A DNA stretch of 64,000 nt from contig NZ_CP080522.1 in assembly GCF_019468565.1 (NCBI RefSeq), positions 1 to 64,000 on the forward strand, given 5' to 3'. Positions 7,387 to 14,989 of the stretch are shown in pieces. The notes below the pieces were generated by a model. That model was given only the letters and a program-made list of their open reading frames with translations, searched no databases and was not told where the DNA came from. The stretch is from Pseudonocardia sp. DSM 110487 (GTDB lineage Bacteria > Actinomycetota > Actinomycetes > Mycobacteriales > Pseudonocardiaceae). Numbering within the stretch: the stretch's first letter is position 1; each line of letters begins with the position of its first letter. Both the position numbers and the translations under genes were made by a program.

Positions 7387-7560
7387 CCCCTGCCCCGCGG
7401 CAGCGGGGGTCCTGGGGAGCGCGTTCGCGCGCTGGCGGAGCCGGAGCGACGGGCGGGCCACCTGCGAGACAACGGCCGACACGGTGCGGGCGAACTCCTT
7501 CCGCTTGATCGTGGCGGTCGCGCGGGCGACCAGGTCTGTGACGGTGCTGGTGTCGCTCAT
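7312..7560 (-). CDS. Hypothetical basic protein, 82 aa
   Basis: Helical, Arg/Ala-rich protein. The ATG at 7560 follows a GGAAGGCATCCG site that recurs upstream of several neighbours. Its last third overlaps the broken plus-strand remnant, so the C-terminus is less certain. Last gene of the operon 9208 to 7312. Confidence 0.6.
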   Translation of the reverse strand: MSDTSTVTDLVARATATIKRKEFARTVSAVVSQVARPSLRLRQRANALPRTPAAAGQGLAREPSSTAHAPMVRDPTGAILLG

Positions 7561-7577
7561 CGGATGCCTTCCTGGAG

Positions 7578-7874
7578 TCAGCAGAAGTCGTGGCGGACGA
7601 ACAGGACGCCGCGTTCGACCCACTCACCACTCCGCGGCCGACGGATGTGGGTGGCGTTGCGGTTGCGCCTGACCGGCTCGACGATCTTCAGCATCTCGTC
7701 CGCGGTAACCTCGTAGCCAGACTCGGCGAAGATCTTGTGTCCGTCGAGCTGGGCGAACCAGGCGTCGAAGCTGTTGATGCCCTCGGGGGCCTTCGCGGTG
7801 AAGTAGCCGCCACCCCACTTGCCGAGGTGTCCGGTCTCGTTGTCCGGGGCGTCGAGGTAGTAGTTGGTGCTCAT
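7578..7874 (-). CDS. Hypothetical 98-aa protein, family 1
   Basis: Paralogue of 44034-44330: both start MSTNYYLD, share a GHLG-x-W segment (residues about 15-21), a KAP-x-G-x-NSF-x-x-W core and the ending RGVLFVR. Aromatic-rich and probably soluble. The conserved short start and internal motifs mark a real family, function unknown. Coupled to 7871-8329 by ATGA. Confidence 0.75.
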   Translation of the reverse strand: MSTNYYLDAPDNETGHLGKWGGGYFTAKAPEGINSFDAWFAQLDGHKIFAESGYEVTADEMLKIVEPVRRNRNATHIRRPRSGEWVERGVLFVRHDFC

Positions 7875-8329
7875 CGGGTGCCTTCCTGGGGCGCGGGGGT
7901 CGCGGGCTGCCGGGTGTCTTCGAGGATCCGGCCGGACGGGGACACGACCAGCAGCGGCACACCTGAGGTGCGGGCATAGTTGATCGTGTACCAGGTGCCC
8001 GAGCCTGGCCACTCCTCTTCGCCGCCGGGGCAGCCGATCAGGAGGTCAGCAACGTCGACGATGTCCCGGTTGCGGGCGGCCGAGTCCCGGGGCGCGAGAA
8101 GCAGGTTGCAGGTGGAGTGAGCGCGGCCGTCCGGGTCGTCGGCAGGGTGGCCGACGATCCAGTAGCCGAGCCGCCAGGCGATCGTGGCGGCCTGCTCGTC
8201 GACGCCGACGCAGTCTCCGTGGTGCAGCTCGGGGCGGGCGGAGATGGCTAGGTCGGCGAGCACCTGGCGCAGGGTCTCGCGCTGCGCGGCCGTGAGCCCG
8301 CGGGTGGTGCCGGTGATGCCGACGATCAT
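7871..8329 (-). CDS. SLOG/Rossmann-like nucleotide-binding protein
   Basis: N-terminal beta strand then GITGTTRGLT (residues 4-13), followed by HHGDCVGVDEQA and a later N-R-D-I-V-x-x-A-D-x-L-I segment and a GTWYTINYA stretch. This order matches SLOG-superfamily (DprA/LOG/DUF2493-type) Rossmann folds that bind nucleotide-derived ligands. The ligand and role here are unknown; such proteins occur in mobile elements and defence loci. Confidence 0.65.
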   Translation of the reverse strand: MIVGITGTTRGLTAAQRETLRQVLADLAISARPELHHGDCVGVDEQAATIAWRLGYWIVGHPADDPDGRAHSTCNLLLAPRDSAARNRDIVDVADLLIGCPGGEEEWPGSGTWYTINYARTSGVPLLVVSPSGRILEDTRQPATPAPQEGTR

Positions 8330-8553
8330 GACTTCGCCTTCCGGGCGTGGCCTGTGTCGAGGTCGAACATCTCGACCGTGCTGCCACGGCTGCTCTTAGC
8401 CAGGTTTCTGTACGACCGGGTGGCGTCGTCGGTGCAGAGCCGGAACTCTCGGAACGGATCGGCGTGCGGGCTCGCGTTGAGCAGTCGAACGCCGATCTCG
8501 GCGTCGCGCCCGCAGCCCTTGGTTTCGCAGGGTCCGTGCTTGCCGTTCGCCAT
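8326..8553 (-). CDS. Small protein with N-terminal Cys pair, 75 aa
   Basis: Begins with a C-x4-C element typical of a zinc knuckle, then a helical charged region. A GGAAGGCACCCC ribosome site sets ATG 8553; the stop overlaps the next gene's start (ATGA). Function unknown. Confidence 0.65.
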   Translation of the reverse strand: MANGKHGPCETKGCGRDAEIGVRLLNASPHADPFREFRLCTDDATRSYRNLAKSSRGSTVEMFDLDTGHARKAKS

Positions 8554-8593
8554 CTGGGGTGCCTTCCTAGGGGAGTGGGGTGAGCTCGGGCGG

Positions 8594-8839
8594 TCAGGCC
8601 CGGACGACGTAGAGCCGGGCGTAGCTGGTGTCCGCCATCGTCGGGCCGAGGTTGTAGTCCTGCGTCGGGTACGCGAGCCGGTAGCCCATCGCGGCGAGCG
8701 CGTCGAGCGGCCGGGCGTCGGCGGCGGGCCGGGACGTGGCCACGGCTTTCCCACTGTCGTTGGCGGGGGTGATCGCGATCATGGGCGCGAGGCCCGGCGC
8801 GTAACTGAAGATGGCGGTTAGGTCGGCGGTGGGGCTCAT
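8594..8839 (-). CDS. Hypothetical protein, 81 aa
   Basis: Small soluble protein with several Ala/Pro-rich turns. ATG 8839 is chosen over an upstream ATG because a GAGGAG ribosome site precedes it. Unknown function. Confidence 0.65.
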   Translation of the reverse strand: MSPTADLTAIFSYAPGLAPMIAITPANDSGKAVATSRPAADARPLDALAAMGYRLAYPTQDYNLGPTMADTSYARLYVVRA

Positions 8840-8960
8840 GCGAGGTGTTCTCCTCGGTGGGGATTGGATCAGAACGAGCATCGCAGCGCGGGGCGCCGCT
8901 CAACGTTCTTCGGTGCGTTGTGGCCGGTGCCGCCCAGGCGATCAGTTCGACGGCGGCGAA

Positions 8961-9026
8961 CTACTCCCAGCCTTCGGGGCTACAGGTGGGGCGGTGCTCG
9001 TAGCTGCAGTAGCACTCAATGATCAC
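8961..9026 (-). CDS. Possible 21-aa Cys-rich peptide, TAG-interrupted
   Basis: GTG overlaps the stop of 9023-9208 (GTGA). The peptide has three Cys residues within 12 positions. After its TAG the same frame continues with coding-like composition to about 8842, so this may be the front of a longer gene broken by the amber codon. Confidence 0.4.
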   Translation of the reverse strand: MIIECYCSYEHRPTCSPEGWE

Positions 9027-9208
9027 CACTCCTCGTCGGCCAGTTCAGCAGTCGCGGCACCCAGGAACGGGTCACCGGTACGAGCGATGCGCCGCGCAGT
9101 GTTGGTACGCCCCGTGCAGATCGGGCAGGTGCACGCAAACACGACCGGACCGTCTTCACCCGGGATCACCTCGACCTCTGCACACCCTCTCATCATGTCT
9201 CTAATCAT
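9023..9208 (-). CDS. Leaderless small protein with CxCxxC, 61 aa
   Basis: Contains C-T-C-P-I-C around residues 26-31, probably metal-binding, and an acidic C-terminus. The ATG is exactly 7 nt after the -10 (9204-9209), so the mRNA should begin at the start codon. First gene of the operon running to 7312. Confidence 0.7.
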   Translation of the reverse strand: MIRDMMRGCAEVEVIPGEDGPVVFACTCPICTGRTNTARRIARTGDPFLGAATAELADEEW

Positions 9209-9232
9209 AGCGCTTTTTCATCGCACGGCCTA
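9204..9232 (-). promoter_or_regulatory. Leaderless-type promoter
   Basis: -10 TATGAT (9204-9209) followed by TAGAGAC and then ATG on the minus strand. The -35 is weak (TAGGCC). Confidence 0.55.
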
Positions 9233-9539
9233 GGGGTTCCGGGACATCGCAGGCCAGTGGATCGAAATCACGCTATTGCCCAAGCCGTGCCGCACGCTCT
9301 CCGCTCTCGCCGGTGGCTGCCGGCCGATGTCATCCGGCCGCACCATGACCGCCCGGGCCTGTCAGTCGATCACGCCCCGGGCTTCCGCCCGACCGGGCCG
9401 ACGTCAAACGCCGCGGGGAGGAAGGCTGCTCGCGTCGACCCTCCCCCGAACGGAGCGCGGCGGCGTCGAGTGAACGCCAGCGATCGCGGGCCAGCGCTGC
9501 ACGCACCGCGTCGCTGTGTTCGCCGAACGAGGAGTCGAC
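9233..9539. other. No supportable gene
   Basis: A plus-strand frame (GTG 9257 to 9565) has moderate GC3 in its first half but no ribosome site and runs antisense into the real gene at 9540-10028. I see no repeat or RNA. Confidence 0.4.
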
Positions 9540-10028
9540 CTAATCTTCCGGGTCGCTCACCTTGATCACACGCTGCTCGGCTGCGCCCTCCATGGCGTTG
9601 CTCCAGGCCCAGCCCAACTCCTTGTCCAGCTCCGCTGTGCCCTTACGTGCGGCATCGCGTATCCCGCGGTCATGGAAGAGCGGTTGCCCCTCGCCGTCGC
9701 AGTAGGCCTCGTGCTTGCCCAGCTGCGGCGTGTATCGCGCGAGTGATCCGGGTGCCATCTGGCAGTCGGAAGTGCTGCCCGGGTCGGTCCACACCATGAA
9801 CCAGGCGCCGGGCGCCGCTTCGATGATCTCGTCGGCCAGCGAGTACGCGGCGTCCAGGTGTGCGCATTCGCGGTGGGTATACGGACCATCTCCGGTCACG
9901 ACCTCGCCGGGCTCGGCAAGATCCCCATCCCACTCATAGGACAGCTCCCAGTTCACCAGCACCTTGGACAGGGCCCAGGCTTGGCCATCGGGGCAGCGCA
10001 GGATGAAGAGCTGCAGGTCAGAACTCAT
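9540..10028 (-). CDS. Hypothetical acidic protein, 162 aa
   Basis: Tryptophan-rich acidic alpha/beta protein of unknown family. ATG 10028 follows a conserved ribosome block (GCAGATC then GGAGGGA) shared with four other genes here. No promoter of the octamer family is visible close upstream. Confidence 0.75.
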   Translation of the reverse strand: MSSDLQLFILRCPDGQAWALSKVLVNWELSYEWDGDLAEPGEVVTGDGPYTHRECAHLDAAYSLADEIIEAAPGAWFMVWTDPGSTSDCQMAPGSLARYTPQLGKHEAYCDGEGQPLFHDRGIRDAARKGTAELDKELGWAWSNAMEGAAEQRVIKVSDPED

Positions 10029-10375
10029 GGTTCCCTCCGGTCGATCTGCGTCATCTCGCCGGGAGATCCCTCCGGCGGACGCCTGCTTGCAGACATCCCA
10101 TTGCGTCGTGGCCACCTACCCCTCGTGCCCTGGAGCAGGTTCCGCACGGACGGTGCTGGCCGGAGCATCCAGCGGAGAGGGCCAGAGCTCTGCGAACTCG
10201 CAGCCGTCAGCTCGCGCTCCCCCGCTCGGGGTCCATGTCCATCGCCGCGACGATCGGCGATCAGGACCCAGCGGCGCTCCCCCGCCTGTCTCCCAGATGG
10301 GCGCCGCACCGGCGAGCTGTCACCAGTGGTCGCGGATGACTCTCGACCCACGACGTCGCCGTGCTTGCCCCGGGC
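10029..10375. other. No confident gene; possible decayed CDS
   Basis: On the minus strand one frame ending near 10115 looks moderately coding over its last 35 codons, but its start is lost and codon quality falls upstream. I call no gene. Confidence 0.4.
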
Positions 10376-10376
10376 A

Positions 10377-10637
10377 TTAAGAGGCCCCCCGGGCGTCCCC
10401 GGGGGCCCTCACCTGCCGTCCCTCAGGACACCAGCGCCCATGACCGCGCTGGATGCTCCCGGCAGGAGGAGCTGCCCGCCGTCCCTCAGGACACCCGACC
10501 CCATCGCCAACGAGGCTTCGATCGGGATACTCCCGGCGGGCCAGGAGCTTCTCATCGTCGTCCTGCGTTACCTCTACCGGCCGACCCGGCTTGAGGTAGT
10601 GCCTCCCGATGAGAGGAGGTTTGAAGTTGATGTCCAC
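10377..10637 (-). CDS. Hypothetical protein overlapping a structured RNA
   Basis: The first 45 codons read like a normal small protein (basic then acidic, with GC3 moderate), while the rest is the translation of two tandem hairpin elements. A GTG at 10637 begins only 2 nt after the -10 and so may not be used; no other start is in frame. The transcript may be mainly an RNA with an upstream frame. Confidence 0.4.
   Translation of the reverse strand: MDINFKPPLIGRHYLKPGRPVEVTQDDDEKLLARREYPDRSLVGDGVGCPEGRRAAPPAGSIQRGHGRWCPEGRQVRAPGDARGAS
10383..10407 (-). terminator. Strong GC hairpin
   Basis: GGCCCCCGGGG-type stem closing on a 3-nt loop, directly after the tandem RNA elements on the minus strand. 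Confidence 0.65.
10412..10541 (-). ncRNA. Tandem structured RNA elements with covariation
   Basis: Two imperfect copies (10412-10466 and 10474-10541) share GCCGTCCCTCAGGACACC and GATnCTCCCGGC on the plus strand. Each is closed by a perfect stem whose sequence differs compensatorily (CCTGCCG/CGGCAGG against CCCGCCG/CGGCGGG). Each has an inner variable hairpin that also covaries (CCAGCG/CGCTGG against CCCGA/TCGGG) and a conserved TCC-CTCA-GGA mini-hairpin. A promoter (10639-10667) and a terminator (10383-10407) frame them on the minus strand. No known RNA class is recognised. Confidence 0.5.
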
Positions 10638-10638
10638 A

Positions 10639-10667
10639 ACTCTAGCGTTATAGCGTGAACACGTCAA
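10639..10667 (-). promoter_or_regulatory. Octamer-family promoter
   Basis: TTGACG (10662-10667), 17-bp spacer, TAGAGT (10639-10644), then TGTGGACA. On the plus strand GCGTGAAC ACGTCAAG are two tandem octamers over the -35. Confidence 0.8.
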
Positions 10668-10880
10668 GCCCTGCCGCAGGTCGCATCCGGGCTCGATCCA
10701 GCGGAGCGCCCGGGTACTCGGCTTCGCCGAGTGCGCGTCCGTCGGTCGTGGACGACGCCCAGCGGGGGCCGGCTGGACCGGGGCATCGGCGGCGAGTGAT
10801 CCGCGTCGGACGGGGCCGGCTCGCCGGCCCGCCCGGATTCCCGTGGGCATGCGGAGTTGAGCGGATCGAGCGTCGCCCCA
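10668..10880. other. Intergenic with two hairpins
   Basis: ACTCGGC/GCCGAGT near 10723-10739 and GGGCCGGC/GCCGGCCC near 10816-10834 could terminate the operon ending at 10881. No gene is seen. Confidence 0.45.
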
Positions 10881-11222
10881 TCAACGCTCTGCGCGTTCGA
10901 CCAGCGCGGCCGGGAACAGTCGCATCCCCTCGGGTGGCCTGCCCCAGTGGAGCATGTGCACTGCGCCCGCCCCGAGGCCGGCGATCAGCGCTCGCGCGGA
11001 CAGCGGACCACGGGCGACGTACTGGGCCCGGCCGCCGTCTGCGTACAGGACCCACACTGTCAGCGGGTCCTCGTCGTATGTCGCGCGGTAGCGACGCATC
11101 GACCACGACCGCGGCTTCTCCGGCACGGTGATCTGGCCAAACGGGTCGAAGTCGACGCCCTCGCGGGACGGCCGCGGGGGCGGGCATCCCGCCGTGGCCT
11201 GTTGCCATGTCAGCTCAGTCAG
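10881..11222 (-). CDS. Hypothetical protein, about 113 aa, start uncertain
   Basis: High GC3 begins immediately at a CTG that overlaps the stop of 11219-11395 as CTGA; the first in-frame ATG (11099) is 41 codons later and upstream codons already look coding. I therefore propose a CTG or restart-coupled start. The product is alpha/beta with several Trp and Tyr; family unknown. Confidence 0.55.
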   Translation of the reverse strand: MTELTWQQATAGCPPPRPSREGVDFDPFGQITVPEKPRSWSMRRYRATYDEDPLTVWVLYADGGRAQYVARGPLSARALIAGLGAGAVHMLHWGRPPEGMRLFPAALVERAER

Positions 11223-11395
11223 TCGCAGTGCGTGGACTTGCCAACGGTGACGCAGTTGCGGGCCTCGTACTGCGCGGCGAGGTCGGTGAACAGCAGCGCT
11301 GCGAGAAGCGCCAGCACGCTCGCCACGAAAATGCCGGCGGCGATGCTCAGCTCTCGGCGATCGCTCTTCGTTGTTCGACGTTCCTTCTTCCGCAT
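11219..11395 (-). CDS. Small membrane protein, 58 aa
   Basis: Basic N-terminus (residues 1-14), one clear membrane helix (residues about 18-40) and a short tail with two Cys, suggesting N-in topology. Ribosome site GGGAGGACGG. It lies between two unknown genes in a minus-strand operon; function unknown. Confidence 0.7.
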   Translation of the reverse strand: MRKKERRTTKSDRRELSIAAGIFVASVLALLAALLFTDLAAQYEARNCVTVGKSTHCD

Positions 11396-11463
11396 CCGAT
11401 CCGTCCTCCCAGGTCTGTGGGTTGAAGTGGACGAGCGCCGCGGTGGCCCCCAGCGCCCTCGCG

Positions 11464-11652
11464 TCAGGCCGTCGCGAGGCGCCGCGCAGCGGCGTGGGCG
11501 TGCTCGTGCGGAGTCGGCGCATGAAGCGGGGTGAGCATGGGGTCACCGAAGGGGGAACCGTCCTCGAACCACTCTTCGAGCCAGTAGCCGTCGACCTGCG
11601 ACGGCGTGAGCCTGACCGTCACCGCCTCGACAGTTGCACTAACCGGTCCCAT
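11464..11652 (-). CDS. Hypothetical protein, 62 aa
   Basis: Short protein with a Trp/Glu-rich centre and a His/Ala-rich tail. Ribosome site GGAAGGGGA; promoter 11720-11748. First gene of the operon that runs to 10881. Confidence 0.65.
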   Translation of the reverse strand: MGPVSATVEAVTVRLTPSQVDGYWLEEWFEDGSPFGDPMLTPLHAPTPHEHAHAAARRLATA

Positions 11653-11719
11653 TCACGTCCCCTTCCACAGCTCAGCCAGGGCGACTGCCGTATTGCTCTG
11701 CCTGTGAATCTTCAGGTAG

Positions 11720-11748
11720 AGTCTAGCGTTTTCACGCTAATTAGGCAA
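11720..11748 (-). promoter_or_regulatory. Octamer-family promoter
   Basis: TTGCCT (11743-11748), 17-bp spacer containing a GCGTGAAA octamer, TAGACT (11720-11725) on the minus strand. Confidence 0.65.
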
Positions 11749-11828
11749 CGGTGTTCACTCATCGCGCTGGCTTCGGCCGCCCCCTCCGCTGCCGAGCACC
11801 AAGGCTTCCTCCTCCCTGCGGTCTATCT

Positions 11829-11845
11829 GTCAGTGAAATACTGAC
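11829..11845 (+). promoter_or_regulatory. Palindromic operator-like site
   Basis: GTCAGT and ACTGAC form a 6-bp inverted repeat around a 5-nt centre, 4 bp before the GTG start of the HTH-like gene at 11849. This is a likely autoregulatory site. Confidence 0.5.
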
Positions 11846-11848
11846 GGG

Positions 11849-12637
11849 GTGGCCACCCGTCCGAAGGTGCATCGGTCCGAGCTGTCGCGAGCCATCGCGA
11901 GGATCGCGGCGCGGCGGGCGAAGGTGGAGGACCGCAACGCGGAGATGTTGCCGGATTCTCCAGACTCCGATCCCCGCGAAGTCCTCGACTACCTGCGGAA
12001 ACACAGTGGGCCGGACATCCCGCGGTGGGTCTTACAGGCCGACGTCAGCGACGCGCTGACACTGCTCAACTGGCTGTGGTGGGAAGACCGGCGGCGGGAG
12101 CTGCACTTCCTCAAGGCCGGCCGCAGCCGCGGCTTGTTCCTCACCCAGCTCGGCGCCCAGGTCGGCGTCGGCAAGCAGGGCTTGTTGGACCGGATCGACC
12201 GCCTGGAGGCCCTGCTGCGCTACGACCGACCGGACGAGCAGATCACGCGCTCGTCGCGACGCTTGGCCCGCGAGGCGCGGCAGCGGCGGCCGGCCGAGGA
12301 CGCCTGGCTCGATGCCCACCGGGACGAGCTGGTCGCCGTCAGCGCAGGCCTTTCCGCTCAGGCCGACCGATACAAGCTCGAGCGCGAGGACCGGGTGTGG
12401 GTCGACCAGCTTGCGCTGGACGCCGACGATGACGAGCTCACCGCCGCCGCGAGGATGGCGATCCTCGGCCTGGCGGTCGCGGAGCTGCGCACGGCGCCCG
12501 CCGTGCTCGCGTTGGACAGCAAGCGCCCGCACGCCGTGCACATGGCCCTGAGCCGCGCCGACAGACTTCGTAGCCGGTTCGCTGCGCTGGATGCGAGTGC
12601 CGCCGCCTCGGATCGCGAGCGCCTGACACAGTCCTGA
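11849..12637 (+). CDS. Putative DNA-binding protein, 262 aa
   Basis: Highly helical basic-acidic protein. Residues about 98-120 (LTQLGAQVGVGKQGLLDRI) fit a helix-turn-helix; the rest is probably an all-alpha dimerisation region. GTG start at 11849 follows a palindrome, suggesting self-repression. It stands alone and diverges from the operon at 11652. It is a candidate regulator of the element, with no target seen. Confidence 0.65.
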   Translation: MATRPKVHRSELSRAIARIAARRAKVEDRNAEMLPDSPDSDPREVLDYLRKHSGPDIPRWVLQADVSDALTLLNWLWWEDRRRELHFLKAGRSRGLFLTQLGAQVGVGKQGLLDRIDRLEALLRYDRPDEQITRSSRRLAREARQRRPAEDAWLDAHRDELVAVSAGLSAQADRYKLEREDRVWVDQLALDADDDELTAAARMAILGLAVAELRTAPAVLALDSKRPHAVHMALSRADRLRSRFAALDASAAASDRERLTQS

Positions 12638-12695
12638 GCCGGGGCTATGCCACTTCACCAGCTGGGTCGCCGGGCAGCGAACTTGATCAGATCCC

Positions 12696-12902
12696 CTAAC
12701 GCTTCAGCTCGCGCGGGTTGCTGATCACGTAGAGCCCACGGAAGCCGAGCAGCGCGGTGCACGCGACGTTTCTCCGCTTACGCCACGAGGCAGGTGAGCA
12801 TCGGGGCGTCACGTCGGAGATGCCGCCCTCGTCCGCTGTCGCACGCCCGCGAACCAGCGTCTCGACGTACACCCGGACGTCACCACCGGTGCCGTATGTC
12901 AG
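12696..12902 (-). CDS. Hypothetical 68-aa protein, CTG start or frame break
   Basis: Excellent GC3 from a CTG that overlaps the stop of the short frame 12899-12955 as CTGA, to TAG at 12696. Alternatively, one missing base near 12925 would join both frames into one protein begun at ATG 12955. Basic with two Cys; function unknown. Last gene of the operon from 14448. Confidence 0.45.
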   Translation of the reverse strand: MTYGTGGDVRVYVETLVRGRATADEGGISDVTPRCSPASWRKRRNVACTALLGFRGLYVISNPRELKR

Positions 12903-12955
12903 GTCCCCAGCTCTCGGGATCGACGTCGTTCGACAGCGTTGATGCTGACCTTCAT
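12899..12955 (-). CDS. 18-codon coupled leader or broken N-terminus
   Basis: ATG overlaps the stop of 12952-13236 (ATGA). Either a true micro-ORF or the N-terminus of the gene completed in another frame at 12696-12902. Confidence 0.35.
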   Translation of the reverse strand: MKVSINAVERRRSRELGT

Positions 12956-13236
12956 GACTTCTTACGCTCCGTAGCTCGAACGTGCGCGGCGACCGCGCGG
13001 GCGACCTCAGCTGCGGACGCCACCGGGACGATCATCAGCTGGCCGGAGTCAAGCTCCTGCATGAGCCGGTCAGCCACGTTCGCGACCGACACGCCCGCGT
13101 CGTCGCGGTGCCAGAAGGTCTCGTTAGACGGTGCGAGCCCGGTCCGGTTCTCCTCCTCGTTCGCGTCGGTGAGGGCCTGCTCGGCCTCGCGGAAGAGGAT
13201 CAGAGCGTCCCGCAGCTCCTCGATCACGTCACTCAC
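12952..13236 (-). CDS. Hypothetical helical protein, 94 aa
   Basis: Helix-rich acidic protein with an N-terminal coiled stretch and an Ala-rich C-terminal helix ending in a basic tail. GTG start overlaps the previous stop (GTGA). Function unknown. Confidence 0.65.
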   Translation of the reverse strand: MSDVIEELRDALILFREAEQALTDANEEENRTGLAPSNETFWHRDDAGVSVANVADRLMQELDSGQLMIVPVASAAEVARAVAAHVRATERKKS

Positions 13237-13535
13237 GGCAGCGGCCTCGGAAAGATCGTCAGCCAGGCCTCCGTGGTCGCCTCGCGCCAGTGCTGCATCC
13301 AGTCGAACAGCTCCTGATCGGAGCAGTCGGGCTGCGGCGGGGCTGGCTCGACGTCGTCCAGCTCCAGCTCGGACACCTGGTCGCGGAACCAGCGGTAGAT
13401 CGGTTCGGGCGTGCTGGCCAGCGTGACGCGGGGCTCCTCGCCCGAGTCGCTGGACCACTCGATCACTCCGACAAGCACCACGCGCTCGGCGGGCGGGGCG
13501 TCCGACTCCTGCTCGTACGCGAAGAACTCGTTCAT
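13233..13535 (-). CDS. Hypothetical acidic protein, 100 aa
   Basis: Acidic protein with a Trp-rich C-terminal half. The ribosome site belongs to the conserved GCAGATC-GGAGAGA block. Coupled at both ends to neighbours. Confidence 0.65.
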   Translation of the reverse strand: MNEFFAYEQESDAPPAERVVLVGVIEWSSDSGEEPRVTLASTPEPIYRWFRDQVSELELDDVEPAPPQPDCSDQELFDWMQHWREATTEAWLTIFPRPLP

Positions 13536-13615
13536 GGTCTCTCCGGTTGATCTGCTTTCTCAGCGTCGGGGATCAATCCCGGCGGACGTCGGGACATGGC
13601 GGCGTTTCGGCTCAT
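13532..13615 (-). CDS. 27-aa coupling peptide
   Basis: Basic 27-residue frame whose start and stop both form ATGA overlaps with flanking genes. Likely translated, if only to carry ribosomes to the next start. Confidence 0.4.
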   Translation of the reverse strand: MSRNAAMSRRPPGLIPDAEKADQPERP

Positions 13616-13881
13616 CCGTTCAGGTCGATGCAGGGCGCCTGGTCCTCGCGGAACTTCTCGGGGATCTTGTTCACCAGCCGGGTGACCCGGTCGGCGAACC
13701 TGATCAGCTGCTCCCGCGTGCCTTCGACCGCGACGCAGATCCCGGACTCGCCGCCGATCATCAGCACCAGCGGGCCGGTGGCGTCGCCGTCCAGGTCGTA
13801 GTCGTCGTTCACCGTGGCCGCGTCGGCCACGCCGAGCTCGCACTCGCGGGTGGTCTCCCACCCGGTGTCCAGGGCGCTCAT
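13612..13881 (-). CDS. Hypothetical acidic protein, 89 aa
   Basis: Small alpha/beta acidic protein with a Gly-rich turn near residue 43 (IGGESG). ATGA overlap with the upstream gene. Function unknown. Confidence 0.65.
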   Translation of the reverse strand: MSALDTGWETTRECELGVADAATVNDDYDLDGDATGPLVLMIGGESGICVAVEGTREQLIRFADRVTRLVNKIPEKFREDQAPCIDLNG

Positions 13882-14153
13882 GACGTCGTCACCTCGTCCG
13901 CCAGGCGCACCCGCTGGACGCACCGCTCCAGCACGTCGGCGCTGGTCTGGTTCTCGGTGGTCTCGTTCTCGGCCGCCAGGTCTTCAAGATCGAAGACTCC
14001 GTCGGTCTCGTCCGCGATCAGGTCGAGCGCGGCCTTCAGCTCCACGCCCTGGGCCAGCAGGTCGGTGAGCCGGGCCGCGTGCTCGTCCTCCAGCTCGACG
14101 TCCGCGCGGTAGCTCTCGGTCGCCGCGATGCCCCACTCCAGCGTGATCTTCAT
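13878..14153 (-). CDS. Acidic small protein, paralogue of 4918-5175
   Basis: 91 residues beginning MKI, with the same W-G/S-I-x-x-T-E-x-Y-R and DETD segments as 4918-5175. GGAGGGACC ribosome site within the conserved block. The frame is open further upstream with good GC3, so an N-terminal extension is possible. Confidence 0.7.
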   Translation of the reverse strand: MKITLEWGIAATESYRADVELEDEHAARLTDLLAQGVELKAALDLIADETDGVFDLEDLAAENETTENQTSADVLERCVQRVRLADEVTTS

Positions 14154-14256
14154 CGGTCCCTCCAAATTGATCTGACCCACGGCGCGCAGGTGCCTGCTGA
14201 TCCGCTCCAGGTCCGCGGCCGCGCGAGCGGGTGCGGTACACGCGTGCGCCCGCCCC

Positions 14257-14448
14257 TCAGGCCACGTACGCGGTGCAGTAGCTGCACAGATCACCGACGC
14301 TGGCGGTGTGCGGGCACCGCTCCCGGCGGGCGGTGATCGCGTCCCAGGAACCGGCCTCGGCCAGCACCTCGATGAGCAGCAGCGACTCCGCCGCTGCCTG
14401 CTCCTCGGCCTCGAACTCCGCGTTTCGCTGCTCCCGCGTCACCAGCAT
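14257..14448 (-). CDS. Leaderless small protein with C-terminal CxxC, 63 aa
   Basis: Glu/Ala-rich helix followed by Cys residues (C-x-x-C near residue 56). ATG is exactly 7 nt after the -10, predicting a leaderless mRNA. First gene of the operon to 12696. Confidence 0.7.
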   Translation of the reverse strand: MLVTREQRNAEFEAEEQAAAESLLLIEVLAEAGSWDAITARRERCPHTASVGDLCSYCTAYVA

Positions 14449-14455
14449 GTCTGTA

Positions 14456-14484
14456 AGCTTAGCGGCTTGCTGTGGCTATGTCTA
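14456..14484 (-). promoter_or_regulatory. Leaderless-type promoter
   Basis: TAGACA (14479-14484), 17-bp spacer, TAAGCT (14456-14461), TACAGAC, then ATG on the minus strand. Confidence 0.65.
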
Positions 14485-14533
14485 GCATTTCTCGTGTTTG
14501 CCCTAGTCAGAGCCGTGTTATAACGTCATCTCC

Positions 14534-14562
14534 TTGACGGTGGCATGGCAAGTCGCTATTGT
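14534..14562 (+). promoter_or_regulatory. Octamer-family promoter for 14592 operon
   Basis: TTGACG (14534-14539), 17-bp spacer ending CGC, TATTGT (14557-14562), then TAGAGACGG. Confidence 0.75.
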
Positions 14563-14591
14563 TAGAGACGGAACGATCGGAGGGGGCAGCC

Positions 14592-14831
14592 ATGTTCGGC
14601 CAGGAGCGCGCAGCCCTCGGCGACCTGCGCATCGTGACCCGCGTCTGGGGTTCCGGCGAGGCGGCCGAGTACCAGGCCGATCTGCTTGCACCGAAGCCCG
14701 GCGTGGCCGGGAATTGGGCGCCGATCGTGCGACTCAACCACGAGGACCCCGGGACTATCCGTGCGTTCGCTCAGGCGCTGCTCGCCGTCGCCGACGAAAC
14801 CGAGCACCAGTACGACACCGAGGACCGCTGA
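14592..14831 (+). CDS. Hypothetical protein, 79 aa
   Basis: Small soluble protein, helical at the end. GGAGGGGGC ribosome site fixes ATG 14592. First of four plus-strand genes; function unknown. Confidence 0.7.
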   Translation: MFGQERAALGDLRIVTRVWGSGEAAEYQADLLAPKPGVAGNWAPIVRLNHEDPGTIRAFAQALLAVADETEHQYDTEDR

Positions 14832-14845
14832 CGCCGAGAGGGCAC

Positions 14846-14989
14846 ATGAACACTGCGCGAGCTGCCAACCGTCAGCCGTGTCGTGTGCGGGCGCCGCGGC
14901 CCCCGCAGGTCCGCGCGCTAGCGACAGACGCATCTGGCCGGGCCCGCTGGATTCAAACCTTCAGTTCGCCGGATGGGAGCGTCGGATGA
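14846..14989 (+). CDS. Basic 47-aa protein
   Basis: Arg/Pro/Ala-rich; GAGAGGG ribosome site, and its stop overlaps the next start (ATGA). Function unknown. Confidence 0.5.
   Translation: MNTARAANRQPCRVRAPRPPQVRALATDASGRARWIQTFSSPDGSVG

Noticed and set aside
9257..9565. Plus-strand 102-codon frame
   Set aside because: GC3 drops in the second half, no ribosome site, and it runs antisense into 9540-10028.
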